Assembly: GCF_009792795.1 (NCBI RefSeq) | Contig: NZ_VKHQ01000003.1 | Coordinates: 434,001 to 498,000, forward strand | Source of the DNA: Cognatiluteimonas profundi | GTDB taxonomy: Bacteria > Pseudomonadota > Gammaproteobacteria > Xanthomonadales > Xanthomonadaceae | Direction of reading: 5' to 3' | Length of the DNA stretch: 64,000 nt | Part shown: positions 34,824 to 42,823 of the stretch, in pieces | Layout of the letters: every line of letters begins with the position of its first letter | Position numbering within the stretch: the stretch's first letter is position 1 | Notes under the pieces: model-generated | Databases searched by the model: none | What the model was told of the DNA's origin: nothing | Seen by the model: only the letters and a program-made list of their open reading frames with translations | Program-made: the position numbers and the translations under genes

Positions 34824-35039
34824 GGCGGCCCCCCGGCGGAATGATGGTCGAGGCCTGGCGATGCAGCCTCGCCGGAATGATGCGGCACGGCTGCTGGTTC
34901 ACCGGGCGGCTTGTCGGGCCGGCACTACCGCCTGACGGGTCGATGATCGGGCAACCGGGGAAAAGTGGCCGGTCACGCGAACGACGCACGGTCCTCGATT
35001 GTCCTCAACCCCGGCGGAAGCCCACCATCGACTCGGCGG

Positions 35040-36521
35040 TCAGGCCACCCACGCGCCCTTCTCTCCGGGCACGGCATCCGTCATTCCGACGCGATGCGCC
35101 GGTCCCATCGCCCGTTCGTGGCCGTGGCCCGCCGCGTGATCGGGGCGGGCGAGCCAGGGCAGCACCACGGCGAGCAGGTAGAAACGCGACGCATGGAACT
35201 TGTTCCCCATGCGCCGCCGGTTGCGCTCGAGCCACGCCGCGGCCCCCGGCACCATGTCGCGTGCTTCGTGCGCGAATGCATGTACCTGGTCGAAGCGCTC
35301 GCGGGCCAGGCCAACGAGGTCGAAGCGGAAACTGCCTTTCTTCTGCACGACGTAGGTCAGCTCGCCAAAATGGGCTCCGATGTGCTGGCGCACCAGGATC
35401 TTGTTCCGCCTTCCGCTGACGTCGACGCGCTGGTTGCGTGGCAGATCACGCGCAACCCATTCGCGCAGCCGACGATCGCAATAGGGATACGCGATGGGCA
35501 AGGAGAGCGCATTTCCGGTGTAGAGGCCCTTGGCGAATCCGGCCCCGGCCTCGGTGATGCACAGCATCATGGCGCGCAGCTCGTCCGCGCTTGTCGCCGA
35601 TGACAGTTCCTTCTCGAAGGGCGCCATCCGCTCGCGTGACGCACGCGCGATATCCCTGCCCATCAGGGCGTCCACTTCATCGTCCGAAAAGCGCGAGCCC
35701 GGGAAATATCGCTCGCGGGAATTCATCTGCAAGGTGCCAAGCAGGAAACACAACTTGAAGTTGTCGCCGATGAGCGGCAGTTCTACCAGGTGCCTGGGCC
35801 AGCGCTCGTCCTTGGCCAGCATCGTCAGCAGGCGTTTCCGCGCGGGAGCCGGCATGCCGAAGTAGATGTCCGAACCCAACCCGTCGACGATACCGTCGCC
35901 ACCCCGCGCGGCGATCTCGGTCGCCATGTCGATGTACGAGAGAAGCGCGAAGTCGGCCGTCAGCAGCGGCATCCGGTGCATGACCGCCAGGTAGCGGTCG
36001 TAGCAGCGACCCGGATCGCAGACAACCACCTCATGCCGCAGGCCGAGCGTGCGCGCGACCGCGGAGGCGGACTCGATTTCGTTCTCCTCGCTTCCGCCGA
36101 GGTAAGTCAGGCACGTTGCGTCGGGCCTGGCGTCGGCCATTGCGATCGCGAGGCTGGTGGAATCCTTGCCGCCACTCTGCAACAGCCAGGGAGTTCGCAT
36201 GTCGGCGGTCGACGCCTGGATCGCCTCGCACAGGAGCCGGTGGTACGTCTTGACGAGCTCCCCGGACGACGGCACGTCCCGCTCGGGCTGCATGTCCGCC
36301 TCGCGAAAGGCAAACCGGAACTCGGGCCCGGCGCGCATGTCCTGCCCGGCGTCGAAACCGAAGCTCGCAAGCTTCACGTTCTCCAGGATCGAGTGCGGGG
36401 GATAGACGAATGCGTTGCGCAGGATGTCGGCCACGGAAACCGCATCGATGTCGCCCGAAGAGGACGCCTCGATGCCAGTGAAATCGGGCCTGCCGTGATA
36501 GGGCGATAGCTGTATCTGCAC
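35040..36521 (-). CDS. Asparagine-synthetase-like protein without glutaminase domain
   Basis: A 493-residue protein carrying the synthetase half of AsnB. The first 80 residues (VADILRNAFVYPPHSILENVKL and FGFD) match the end of the AsnB N-domain, but the first 150 or so residues of AsnB, with the glutamine-attacking Cys1, are missing. The PP-loop is LLQSGGKDSTSLA at 113-125, with Lys in place of the usual Leu of SGGLDS. Conserved downstream segments include EENEIESASAVAR and GLGSDIYFG (in place of SGxGGDE). The start is GTG at 36521, directly behind GGAAGAAGA. Family members of this shape amidate or cyclise peptides, sugars or small molecules; target unknown. It follows the tRNA-Leu region. 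Confidence 0.75.
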   Translation of the reverse strand: MQIQLSPYHGRPDFTGIEASSSGDIDAVSVADILRNAFVYPPHSILENVKLASFGFDAGQDMRAGPEFRFAFREADMQPERDVPSSGELVKTYHRLLCEAIQASTADMRTPWLLQSGGKDSTSLAIAMADARPDATCLTYLGGSEENEIESASAVARTLGLRHEVVVCDPGRCYDRYLAVMHRMPLLTADFALLSYIDMATEIAARGGDGIVDGLGSDIYFGMPAPARKRLLTMLAKDERWPRHLVELPLIGDNFKLCFLLGTLQMNSRERYFPGSRFSDDEVDALMGRDIARASRERMAPFEKELSSATSADELRAMMLCITEAGAGFAKGLYTGNALSLPIAYPYCDRRLREWVARDLPRNQRVDVSGRRNKILVRQHIGAHFGELTYVVQKKGSFRFDLVGLARERFDQVHAFAHEARDMVPGAAAWLERNRRRMGNKFHASRFYLLAVVLPWLARPDHAAGHGHERAMGPAHRVGMTDAVPGEKGAWVA

Positions 36522-36962
36522 TCTTCTTCCACGAATGTCTTGTCCAACCGACGTCGGCCGATTGCGCAGCAGAGCTTGGGTCTTTGGTCATTGAAGGCGG
36601 CGTGAAAACAGCGTGTCTCATTCAGCTTTTGGAAGGAAGCCAACTGAGGAATGGCAACCCCAGCGGCCGCGTCCGCCGTGACAAGCCGAACGACATCAAT
36701 GCTGTTCTGGCCGCTCGCGAATTTCCGCTCGCGAATAGGCCAAGGTGGCCGCGCGCCCCACGTCCCGTTGCCTTGGCGCCAAAGGAAGAAGGCCCAGTCT
36801 CACGAGGGTTGACCTCGGAGGGGACTGAGCCTTCCATGCCGGAGTGGTCTGGACCGAGTTGGCTGGCTGGTTTGCACCATGACCGGCACATATCGATTCG
36901 TACTTCTCCGACGCGCGCAGGTTACGACTTGCGTCGTGATGCCGGCGTCAAGCCAGGACCTG
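36522..36962. other. Gene-poor region with one stem-loop
   Basis: The 441 bases upstream of the asparagine-synthetase-like gene hold no gene I can support. A 53-codon plus-strand frame (36651-36812) has AGGA touching its ATG but no spacing or sequence pattern. Minus-strand frames overlapping the start of the downstream gene show no leader-peptide features. Composition is a little less GC-rich than the neighbours, and a large stem-loop lies at 36788-36834. Confidence 0.5.
36788..36834. repeat. Imperfect inverted repeat (nested stem-loop)
   Basis: GAAGGCCCAGTC pairs with GACTGAGCCTTC (11 of 12 bases), and inside it CGAGG pairs with CCTCG. No T-tract, so not an ordinary terminator. A palindromic element or RNA structure of unknown role. 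Confidence 0.5.
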
Positions 36963-37382
36963 TCATGTCTGGCTCCACCATGGCCACCAGCCATGCCCGG
37001 TCCTGGCATAGCGGTCGGCCGAATACTCGAATCGGTTGGACGCCGAAATGCCGCCGCAGATCCAGTACAGCGGCAGGAACAGCGGCCCCAGCGCCATGTA
37101 CTGGAACACGTGCCCGCGCTCGTGGTCGGCGAGCACGATGGCCGGCTCGGCGCGCCCGGCGCGATGTGCGTAGGTGACGCACGCGCTGTCGAGCGTATCG
37201 CCGGTATGCAGGATCGTATTGCCCAGCGTCAGCGCGCCGCCGGGGCCCCACGGCATGCGATTGAACACCAGCGCAAGCTCGCGACGGCTCCAGTGCACCT
37301 GCGCCCCGGACGCAATGCCCGCGATGCCTGCGATCAAGCCCAGCAACGTATTCGGAAGGGTCCACAGCATGCCGAGGACCAT
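36963..37382 (-). CDS. Small membrane protein with M48-like HExxH...ExxAD pattern
   Basis: A 139-residue protein with a hydrophobic N-terminal part (MVLGMLWTLPNTLLGLIAGIAGIASG) and a second hydrophobic stretch in the middle (YMALGPLFLPLYWICGG). Between and after them lie VLADHERGHVFQY, an HExxH zinc motif, and NRFEYSADRYART, an ExxAD motif, the pair that defines M48-type gluzincin peptidases. The protein is far shorter than usual M48 members (over 250 residues). A TTG at 37415 overlapping the phaC stop is a possible earlier start; the ATG at 37382 is preferred. It follows phaC on the same strand. Peptidase activity is inference. Confidence 0.65.
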   Translation of the reverse strand: MVLGMLWTLPNTLLGLIAGIAGIASGAQVHWSRRELALVFNRMPWGPGGALTLGNTILHTGDTLDSACVTYAHRAGRAEPAIVLADHERGHVFQYMALGPLFLPLYWICGGISASNRFEYSADRYARTGHGWWPWWSQT

Positions 37383-37411
37383 TCCCGTGCCCCGCAGTGC
37401 GGTCTTTGGCG

Positions 37412-38482
37412 TCAACGCGACCGCTTGGCCAGCCAGTCGTGGATGGTCCGCGGGATCTCCTGCTGCGCGCGGCCGGACACGTAGATGCCGATATGCCCCC
37501 CGCGGAACGACAGCTCGGTGTAGTCCTTGGTGCCGGCCAGGTCCTTCAACGCCCGCGACGCATCCGGTGGCACCAGATGATCCTGCTCGGCGAAGATGTT
37601 CAGCACCGGCATCTCGACAAGGCCCAGGTGCACTTCGTTGGCACCGATGCGCACGCCGCCGTTGACGAAACCGTTGGCCTGGTAGAACTGCTTGATGAAC
37701 TGGCGGAAGGCTTCACCGGCCTGGTCGGGCGAATCGAAGATCCATTTTTCCATGCGCAGGAAATCCTCGACGGCCTTCCTGTCGTCGAGGATGTCGACCA
37801 GCCCGACGTACTTCTGCAGGTTGAGGCGAAACGGCTTCAGCATCAGGTAGCAGTAGTTCATGACATCGGCGGGCACGTTGCCAACCGTGTCGACGAAGAG
37901 GTCGGCATCGAGGTTGCGGACCCACCCGGACAGCATGTTGTCGTCGGTATGGAAGTCCACCGGCGTCACCATCGTCACCAGGTTGCGGACCTTGGCCGGG
38001 TGCAATGCCGCATAGCACAGTGCGAACACGCCGCCCTGGCAGATGCCCAGCAGGTTGACGGCATCCAGCCGGTGATGCCGGCGCAGATGGTCGACCGCGC
38101 CGCCGAGGAAACGCTCGATGTAATCCTCCAGCGTGAGGTAGCGGTCCGATCGGTCGGGATATCCCCAGTCGATGATGTAGACGTCCTCCCCTCGCGCCAG
38201 CAGGCCCTTGACGATCGAACGATCCGACTGCAGGTCGACCATGTAGGGACGATTGACCAGCGCGTAGCTGATCAGCAGGGGAACCGACGCCGTCGGCACG
38301 TGGTCGCCGTGGTAGCGATACAGCACGACGTTGCCGTCGCGCCAGACTTCCTCGCGCTGGGTGGCGCCATAGTTGACGTCATCCAGGTTGCGCAAGGTTT
38401 CCAGGCCCGCGCCGAGCTTGTCGCGCATGCGCGTTGCTTCGTCCGCGAGACCCTGCGCGGTGAAATCGAGCGGTCCACTCAT
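37412..38482 (-). CDS. phaC: Class III PHA synthase subunit PhaC
   Basis: A 356-residue alpha/beta-hydrolase-type polymerase that joins 3-hydroxyacyl-CoA units into polyhydroxyalkanoate on granules. The lipase-like box is GICQGG with nucleophile C148; Asp (AEQDHLVPPD) and His (RGGHIGIYVSG) complete the triad, and WGYPDR and NRPYMVDLQSDRS are class III landmarks. The length of about 355 is right for class III, which needs PhaE. The ATG overlaps the phaE stop (ATGA). The 3HB mobilisation genes lie at 45-56 kb. Confidence 0.93.
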   Translation of the reverse strand: MSGPLDFTAQGLADEATRMRDKLGAGLETLRNLDDVNYGATQREEVWRDGNVVLYRYHGDHVPTASVPLLISYALVNRPYMVDLQSDRSIVKGLLARGEDVYIIDWGYPDRSDRYLTLEDYIERFLGGAVDHLRRHHRLDAVNLLGICQGGVFALCYAALHPAKVRNLVTMVTPVDFHTDDNMLSGWVRNLDADLFVDTVGNVPADVMNYCYLMLKPFRLNLQKYVGLVDILDDRKAVEDFLRMEKWIFDSPDQAGEAFRQFIKQFYQANGFVNGGVRIGANEVHLGLVEMPVLNIFAEQDHLVPPDASRALKDLAGTKDYTELSFRGGHIGIYVSGRAQQEIPRTIHDWLAKRSR

Positions 38483-39573
38483 CGCTGCCTGCCCTTCGCG
38501 GTGGTCTTTTTCGCGGGTGCCTTGCGTATGGCCTGCTTCGCGGCAGTTTTCCGGGCGCGCGCGGGCGCGGCAGGCCTGGCGGCGGCTGTGGGTTTTGCTT
38601 TTCGTGCGGCAACCGGTGCGGACGCACGGCCAGCGGAGGGTGCCTTGGTCGATGCAGCCACTGGCCTTTTCGCCTCGGCACGCGCATCCGGCTGGCGGTC
38701 GACAATGTCGTCCCGCAACTTGCGCATGGCGCGCTCCAGGTCCGCGATCTTGCGGAAGGCGGCATCCAGGTCCGAGCGCGTCGGCATCCCGAGGGTCGCG
38801 CTCATCCGCTCGACCTCGCCCTGCACGGCCTGCCGCAGTCGCATCTGCGCATTGACGCGCGCGCCATACGCGTCCCGGAATTCGGGTGACAGCGCCATCT
38901 CGGCATACGCTTCCTCGGCCGCTTCGATCCACAGGTCGAACAAGGCCCGCGCGGTCGTCAGCTGCCGTCCGGGCGCATCGCGTTCGGCGAGCTTCCTCTC
39001 GAAGACGGCATAGGCGCGCTCCGCGGACTTGAGCATCAACGCGTTGTAGGCGTTCTCGTGCTGCTGAAGGTCCAGTTGCGCCTGCGCGAGCTTCTGCAAC
39101 CGCTCCTGGTGTTCGCGGCCGATGCCGAACGTCGGCATTCCCAGCAATGTCTTGCTTTCGCGACGCCATGCATCCAGCCACGGTGCCGCTGCCTCGGTCC
39201 ACTGCTCCAGCCCATGGGCACCCTGCCCCTGCATCGCGCGGAACATTTCGGGAAAGGGGTTGTCCCCGAATGCTCCCATCGCGCGCTTCCACTCGGCGGC
39301 GATGTCGTGCGGCTTGGCCTCGTGCCCGGCGAACTGCGCGGCAACCTGCTGCATCTGCCCGTACCAGTCGCGCGCCTGCGCGTTGAAGCGATCGACCGTG
39401 GCATTGGCGTCATGCGACTTGCCTTGCGCGAGCTTGCTCCACCAGTCGATGGCGTCCTGCCAGTTGGGCGTGCTTGCGCCGCCAGTCGCGGGGCCGTTGC
39501 GCATGGCGTTGCCCCAGCCCGCCCAGTACTGTCGTGCGAGGGATTCGAAGTCACCCGGCCATTGCGTGTTCAT
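38479..39573 (-). CDS. phaE: Class III PHA synthase subunit PhaE with histone-like tail
   Basis: A 364-residue partner of PhaC in class III synthase. The first 300 residues are helical and carry typical PhaE stretches (NWQDAIDWWSKLAQ, LLGMPTFGIGREHQERLQ, FDLWIEAAEEAYAEMALSPEFRDAYG). The last 60 residues are a Lys/Ala/Pro/Arg-rich tail with AAKP-like repeats (RKAKPTAAARPAAPARA), like histone H1 or phasin-type DNA-binding tails such as PhaF. That tail is unusual for PhaE and could tie the granule to the nucleoid. It overlaps phaC by four bases. Confidence 0.88.
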   Translation of the reverse strand: MNTQWPGDFESLARQYWAGWGNAMRNGPATGGASTPNWQDAIDWWSKLAQGKSHDANATVDRFNAQARDWYGQMQQVAAQFAGHEAKPHDIAAEWKRAMGAFGDNPFPEMFRAMQGQGAHGLEQWTEAAAPWLDAWRRESKTLLGMPTFGIGREHQERLQKLAQAQLDLQQHENAYNALMLKSAERAYAVFERKLAERDAPGRQLTTARALFDLWIEAAEEAYAEMALSPEFRDAYGARVNAQMRLRQAVQGEVERMSATLGMPTRSDLDAAFRKIADLERAMRKLRDDIVDRQPDARAEAKRPVAASTKAPSAGRASAPVAARKAKPTAAARPAAPARARKTAAKQAIRKAPAKKTTAKGRQR

Positions 39574-39631
39574 CGGCGTCTCCAGTGGTGCGCCATGCTA
39601 GCGCCGCGCAGGTTGTCCTGTCGTTTGCGCA

Positions 39632-40249
39632 TCAGGGCTTGGGGATGTGCAGGGTCTTGCTGATCATCAGCGACCCGGACAGCGCGTATACCAGCACCAT
39701 CGGATGCAATAACCAGGGACCAAGCTTGACCACGCCGCCCCAGAGGTCCACGCCAAGGCGATCCTGGTGCGCGGCCAGGGCCAGCAGGCCCACGATGACG
39801 ATGCTGGTCGGGATCGGCGTCCCCTCGAAGAACTTGACCTTGCCCTCATCGCCCGACAGCGACTCGGCGGTGACGTTGTAACGCGCCAGGCGGCTGACGC
39901 CGCAACCGACGAAGTACGACAGCACCACCCAGTCCCAGCCGCCCTGCAGGCCGCAGGCATAGCCCAGCGCGGCTGGCGCAACGCCGAAGGAGATCACGTC
40001 GGCGAGCGAATCGAGCTCGCGTCCGAGGGTGGAGGCGACCTTGCGCCAGCGCGCGATGCGGCCGTCGAGCGCATCGAAGACGAATGCCGCCGGGATCAAC
40101 GCCATCCCCCACAACAGGTCACGAACCACGCCGTCCTGCAGGAATCGCATCGCCGCGAACACCGCGCCGGTGCCGCAGAAGGCATTGGCCAGCGTGAACC
40201 AGTCGGCGAGGTGGAACTCGCGCAACATCGAGAAATGACGTCGTTTCAT
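39632..40249 (-). CDS. pssA: CDP-diacylglycerol--serine O-phosphatidyltransferase
   Basis: A 205-residue CDP-alcohol phosphatidyltransferase with about six membrane helices. The family motif D-x2-DG-x2-AR-x8-G-x3-D-x3-D is complete: DALDGRIAR then GRELDSLAD. HLADWFTLANAFCG before it and SYFVGCGVSRLARYN after it fit the serine transferase (type II, PssA of the Bacillus kind) more than PgsA. The ATG at 40249 follows from similarity; the frame is open to 40384 without it. Together with the cardiolipin-synthase-like gene at 2.2 kb it belongs to phospholipid synthesis. Confidence 0.9.
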   Translation of the reverse strand: MKRRHFSMLREFHLADWFTLANAFCGTGAVFAAMRFLQDGVVRDLLWGMALIPAAFVFDALDGRIARWRKVASTLGRELDSLADVISFGVAPAALGYACGLQGGWDWVVLSYFVGCGVSRLARYNVTAESLSGDEGKVKFFEGTPIPTSIVIVGLLALAAHQDRLGVDLWGGVVKLGPWLLHPMVLVYALSGSLMISKTLHIPKP

Positions 40250-40423
40250 GTCGGGTTTCCGCGAAGACAGGCGCCAGCGTGCCAAATAATGGGTGAAGGC
40301 GGCAAACCGTGTCTCTCGCCGGCTGCCAGCCCACCACGATTCAGGCGTGAAATGTGGCGTTTGCGCAAAGGCTCCTGACGGCAAACCGGCAACACCAAAC
40401 CAGCCGCTGCCGCATACGCTTGC

Positions 40424-41146
40424 TTACGGAGGCGCCAGGAAGCGCAGCCCGACGCCGGGTTCGGTCGCAATCCAGCGTGGCGCCGCCGCGTTGTCGCCAA
40501 GCTTCTGGCGCAGCTTCCCGACGAGGATCCGCAGGTAGTGCGTGTCCTCCTGGTGGGTCGGCCCCCAGAGTTCGCGCAGCAACTGTGGCTGGGTGACCAC
40601 GCGACCGGCGTGGCGGACCAGGAATGCGAGCAGTGCGTACTCCTTGCGCGACAGGACGACACCCTCGCCGTTGAGCCGGACTTCGCGACGCGCCAGGTCG
40701 ATCCGCAAGGTCCCGTCATCGAAAACAGGCGTCGCCTCGTCGGTGAGCGCGTGGGATCGGATCAGGGCGCGGATGCGGGCCATCAGCTCCTGGATGTCGA
40801 ACGGCTTGGTGACGTAGTCATTCGCACCGGCATCGAGCACGGCGACTTTTTCCGCCTGGCTGGAGCGCACCGTCAACACGATCACCGGCACCTGCGACCA
40901 CTGCCGCATCTCGACCAGCACGGCCTGGCCGTCGCGATCCGGCAAGCCCAGGTCCAGCACCACGATATCGGCGCCGCTGAGCGCCAGCGCATCCATGCCT
41001 TCCTGGCCTGTGCCCGCAAGTGAGACCGCATAGCCCTGTGCCCTCAGGCTGATGTCGAGGAACCTGCGGATCTGCGGCTCGTCATCGATCACCAGGACGC
41101 GCACCGGCGGCGTCGTTGGCATCGGCTGGAGAGGATGATCGCTCAT
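40424..41146 (-). CDS. kdpE: Response regulator KdpE-like
   Basis: A 240-residue OmpR-family regulator. Receiver with acidic pair D21/D22, phospho-acceptor D65 (IVVLDLGLPDRDG) and GANDYVTKPFDIQELMARIRALIR, and a winged helix ending with THYLRILVGKLRQKLGD..RWIATEPGVGLRF. The full pattern is that of KdpE. The start overlaps the kinase stop (ATGA), so they are one unit. No kdpFABC lies in the window; the divergent neighbour is kup. Confidence 0.9.
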   Translation of the reverse strand: MSDHPLQPMPTTPPVRVLVIDDEPQIRRFLDISLRAQGYAVSLAGTGQEGMDALALSGADIVVLDLGLPDRDGQAVLVEMRQWSQVPVIVLTVRSSQAEKVAVLDAGANDYVTKPFDIQELMARIRALIRSHALTDEATPVFDDGTLRIDLARREVRLNGEGVVLSRKEYALLAFLVRHAGRVVTQPQLLRELWGPTHQEDTHYLRILVGKLRQKLGDNAAAPRWIATEPGVGLRFLAPP

Positions 41147-42654
41147 GCCGATGGCCCCGACGACGGACTGGCCAGCGGTAGCGTGATACGGATGACGGTG
41201 CCGCTCCCGTTGGCGCCCGGACGCGCTTCCACCGTACCGCCGTGCGCGGCCACCATCCCCCGGCAGATCGCCAGGCCCAGGCCGGTGCCATGCTGGCTGC
41301 GATCGCCCCGCTCGACGCTGTAGAACATGTCGAAGATGCGCTCGCGCTCGTCTTCGGGGATACCGGGCCCACGATCGGAAACCTCGATCCGCAGCCGGCC
41401 ATCGACGAGCGCCGCGTCGATGCCGATCGCCTCGCCCGGGGGTGAGAATCCGGCTGCATTCTCGATCACGTTGAACAGGGCCTGCTCGAGCAATGCCGGC
41501 TGCACCCAGATCGCCCCGATCCCGCGGCTGACAGAAATGTCGAACCGCGCGTCGGCCCTGTAGCGATGCAGGCGTCCAACGGCCGAGCCGATCAGTTCAT
41601 CCACGCCGATCCATTCGCGATTGAGCAGCAACGTGCCGTGACCCAGCCGCGTCATGTCGAGCAGGTTCTGGATATATCGGTCCAGGCGTTCGCTTTCGCC
41701 GCGGATCGTGTCGAGCAGGGCACGCCGGTCTTCGGGGCTCATGGCTTCGCGATACAGCTCCAGGCTGCCGGCCGCACCGATGATCGCCGCCAGCGGCGTC
41801 CGCAGGTCATGGGAAACCGACGACAACAACGCGTTCCGCAAACGCTCGGTCTCGTTCGCGAGCCGCGCCGATTGCAGGTCCGCCACCAGGCGGGTCCTCA
41901 ACAATGCCTGGGCAATGTCATCGGCCATCGCCCGCGCAAGCTGGCGCCGGGATTCGCCCAATGGTTCGTGAAGCTTGAGACCGATCACGCCGAGAGTCGA
42001 CGACGGAGCGCGCAAGGGCAGGAACCACCAGCCGTGTTCCTCGATCGTCTCCGCATGATGGAGCCCGCTGGCCAGTCGCTCGGTGCTGCGAAGCACCTGC
42101 AATGCCGGCGGTTCGATACCCGCCACGTGCAGCGAGTTGTCGCCGATCCTGATCCAGACGTGCGCATCCAGCCTGCGCCGGAAGATTTCGTCGGCGGCCT
42201 TCATGACCTCGTCCGCGTCCGCGGCAACCGCCAACCTCTGGCCGAGCTCCTGCCTGGCGACCGCGGCTTCGTTGGCGACGCGCAGCGCATGTACCTGCAT
42301 GGCCAGTCGTGATGCGAGCCGACCCGCCAGCAATGCCGCGGCCAGGAAGAGCCCCACGGTTGCCACGCCTTGCCAGGCATGGATGTAGAAGCTGTAGCGC
42401 GGCGCGATGAAGAAGAAGTTGTACGACAGGAAGCACAGGACCGCGGTCAAGACGGCCGGGCCGGTACTGGTGCGCACGGCCACGACGAGCACCGCCAGCA
42501 TGAACACCAAGGACAGATCGCCGAGCCCGACCCACTGCTGGGCCGCGGCGGCCACCGCGACCGCCACCAGCACGCCAAGCACGGCCAGCGCATAACCACC
42601 GGCCGCACCTGCCGGGTTGCTGTCCTCGAGATTGCGTGGCTGCGCTGCGTGCAT
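41143..42654 (-). CDS. KdpD-like sensor histidine kinase lacking the N-terminal KdpD/USP domains
   Basis: A 503-residue kinase with four DUF4118-type membrane helices near the N-terminus (about 20-105: [14 protein letters not shown], then [17 protein letters not shown], a KdpD hallmark), a GAF-like region (about 120-250), the phospho-acceptor block [21 protein letters not shown] with H282, and a HATPase domain with [14 protein letters not shown] and [13 protein letters not shown]. coli KdpD has about 400 further residues in front, holding the Walker-type ATP-binding and universal-stress domains; these are absent. The TTG at 42693 is an alternative start. Divergent from kup. Confidence 0.88.
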   Translation of the reverse strand: MHAAQPRNLEDSNPAGAAGGYALAVLGVLVAVAVAAAAQQWVGLGDLSLVFMLAVLVVAVRTSTGPAVLTAVLCFLSYNFFFIAPRYSFYIHAWQGVATVGLFLAAALLAGRLASRLAMQVHALRVANEAAVARQELGQRLAVAADADEVMKAADEIFRRRLDAHVWIRIGDNSLHVAGIEPPALQVLRSTERLASGLHHAETIEEHGWWFLPLRAPSSTLGVIGLKLHEPLGESRRQLARAMADDIAQALLRTRLVADLQSARLANETERLRNALLSSVSHDLRTPLAAIIGAAGSLELYREAMSPEDRRALLDTIRGESERLDRYIQNLLDMTRLGHGTLLLNREWIGVDELIGSAVGRLHRYRADARFDISVSRGIGAIWVQPALLEQALFNVIENAAGFSPPGEAIGIDAALVDGRLRIEVSDRGPGIPEDERERIFDMFYSVERGDRSQHGTGLGLAICRGMVAAHGGTVEARPGANGSGTVIRITLPLASPSSGPSA

Positions 42655-42823
42655 CGCGGATCGCCCTGGGGCCTGGCGGGATTGTGCACGCAAGCCTGCA
42701 CTCGCGCGGCATGGGTTTCGCCGTGGCCTTTACGAAGAATTTACGCGTCGTGAGCCGCCGCGGCTTTCGCCTTTACGGCGATCCGGAAAACACTGTGCCA
42801 CACCGCCCGAACGACCGATCGAC

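Noticed and set aside
36651..36812. 53-codon plus-strand frame
   Set aside because: AGGA touches the ATG without spacing, and the sequence has no pattern that supports a gene.
36374..36891. Minus-strand short frames upstream of the synthetase as lasso-peptide precursor candidates
   Set aside because: They overlap the synthetase start in another phase or lack a leader/core pattern and a conserved Thr/Gly-Gly site. No PqqD-like or transglutaminase-like gene is nearby.
34415..37400. Possible genomic island inserted at tRNA-Leu
   Set aside because: The stretch after the tRNA has unusual small genes, but I found no integrase and no repeat of the tRNA 3' end further on, so an integrated element is not supported.
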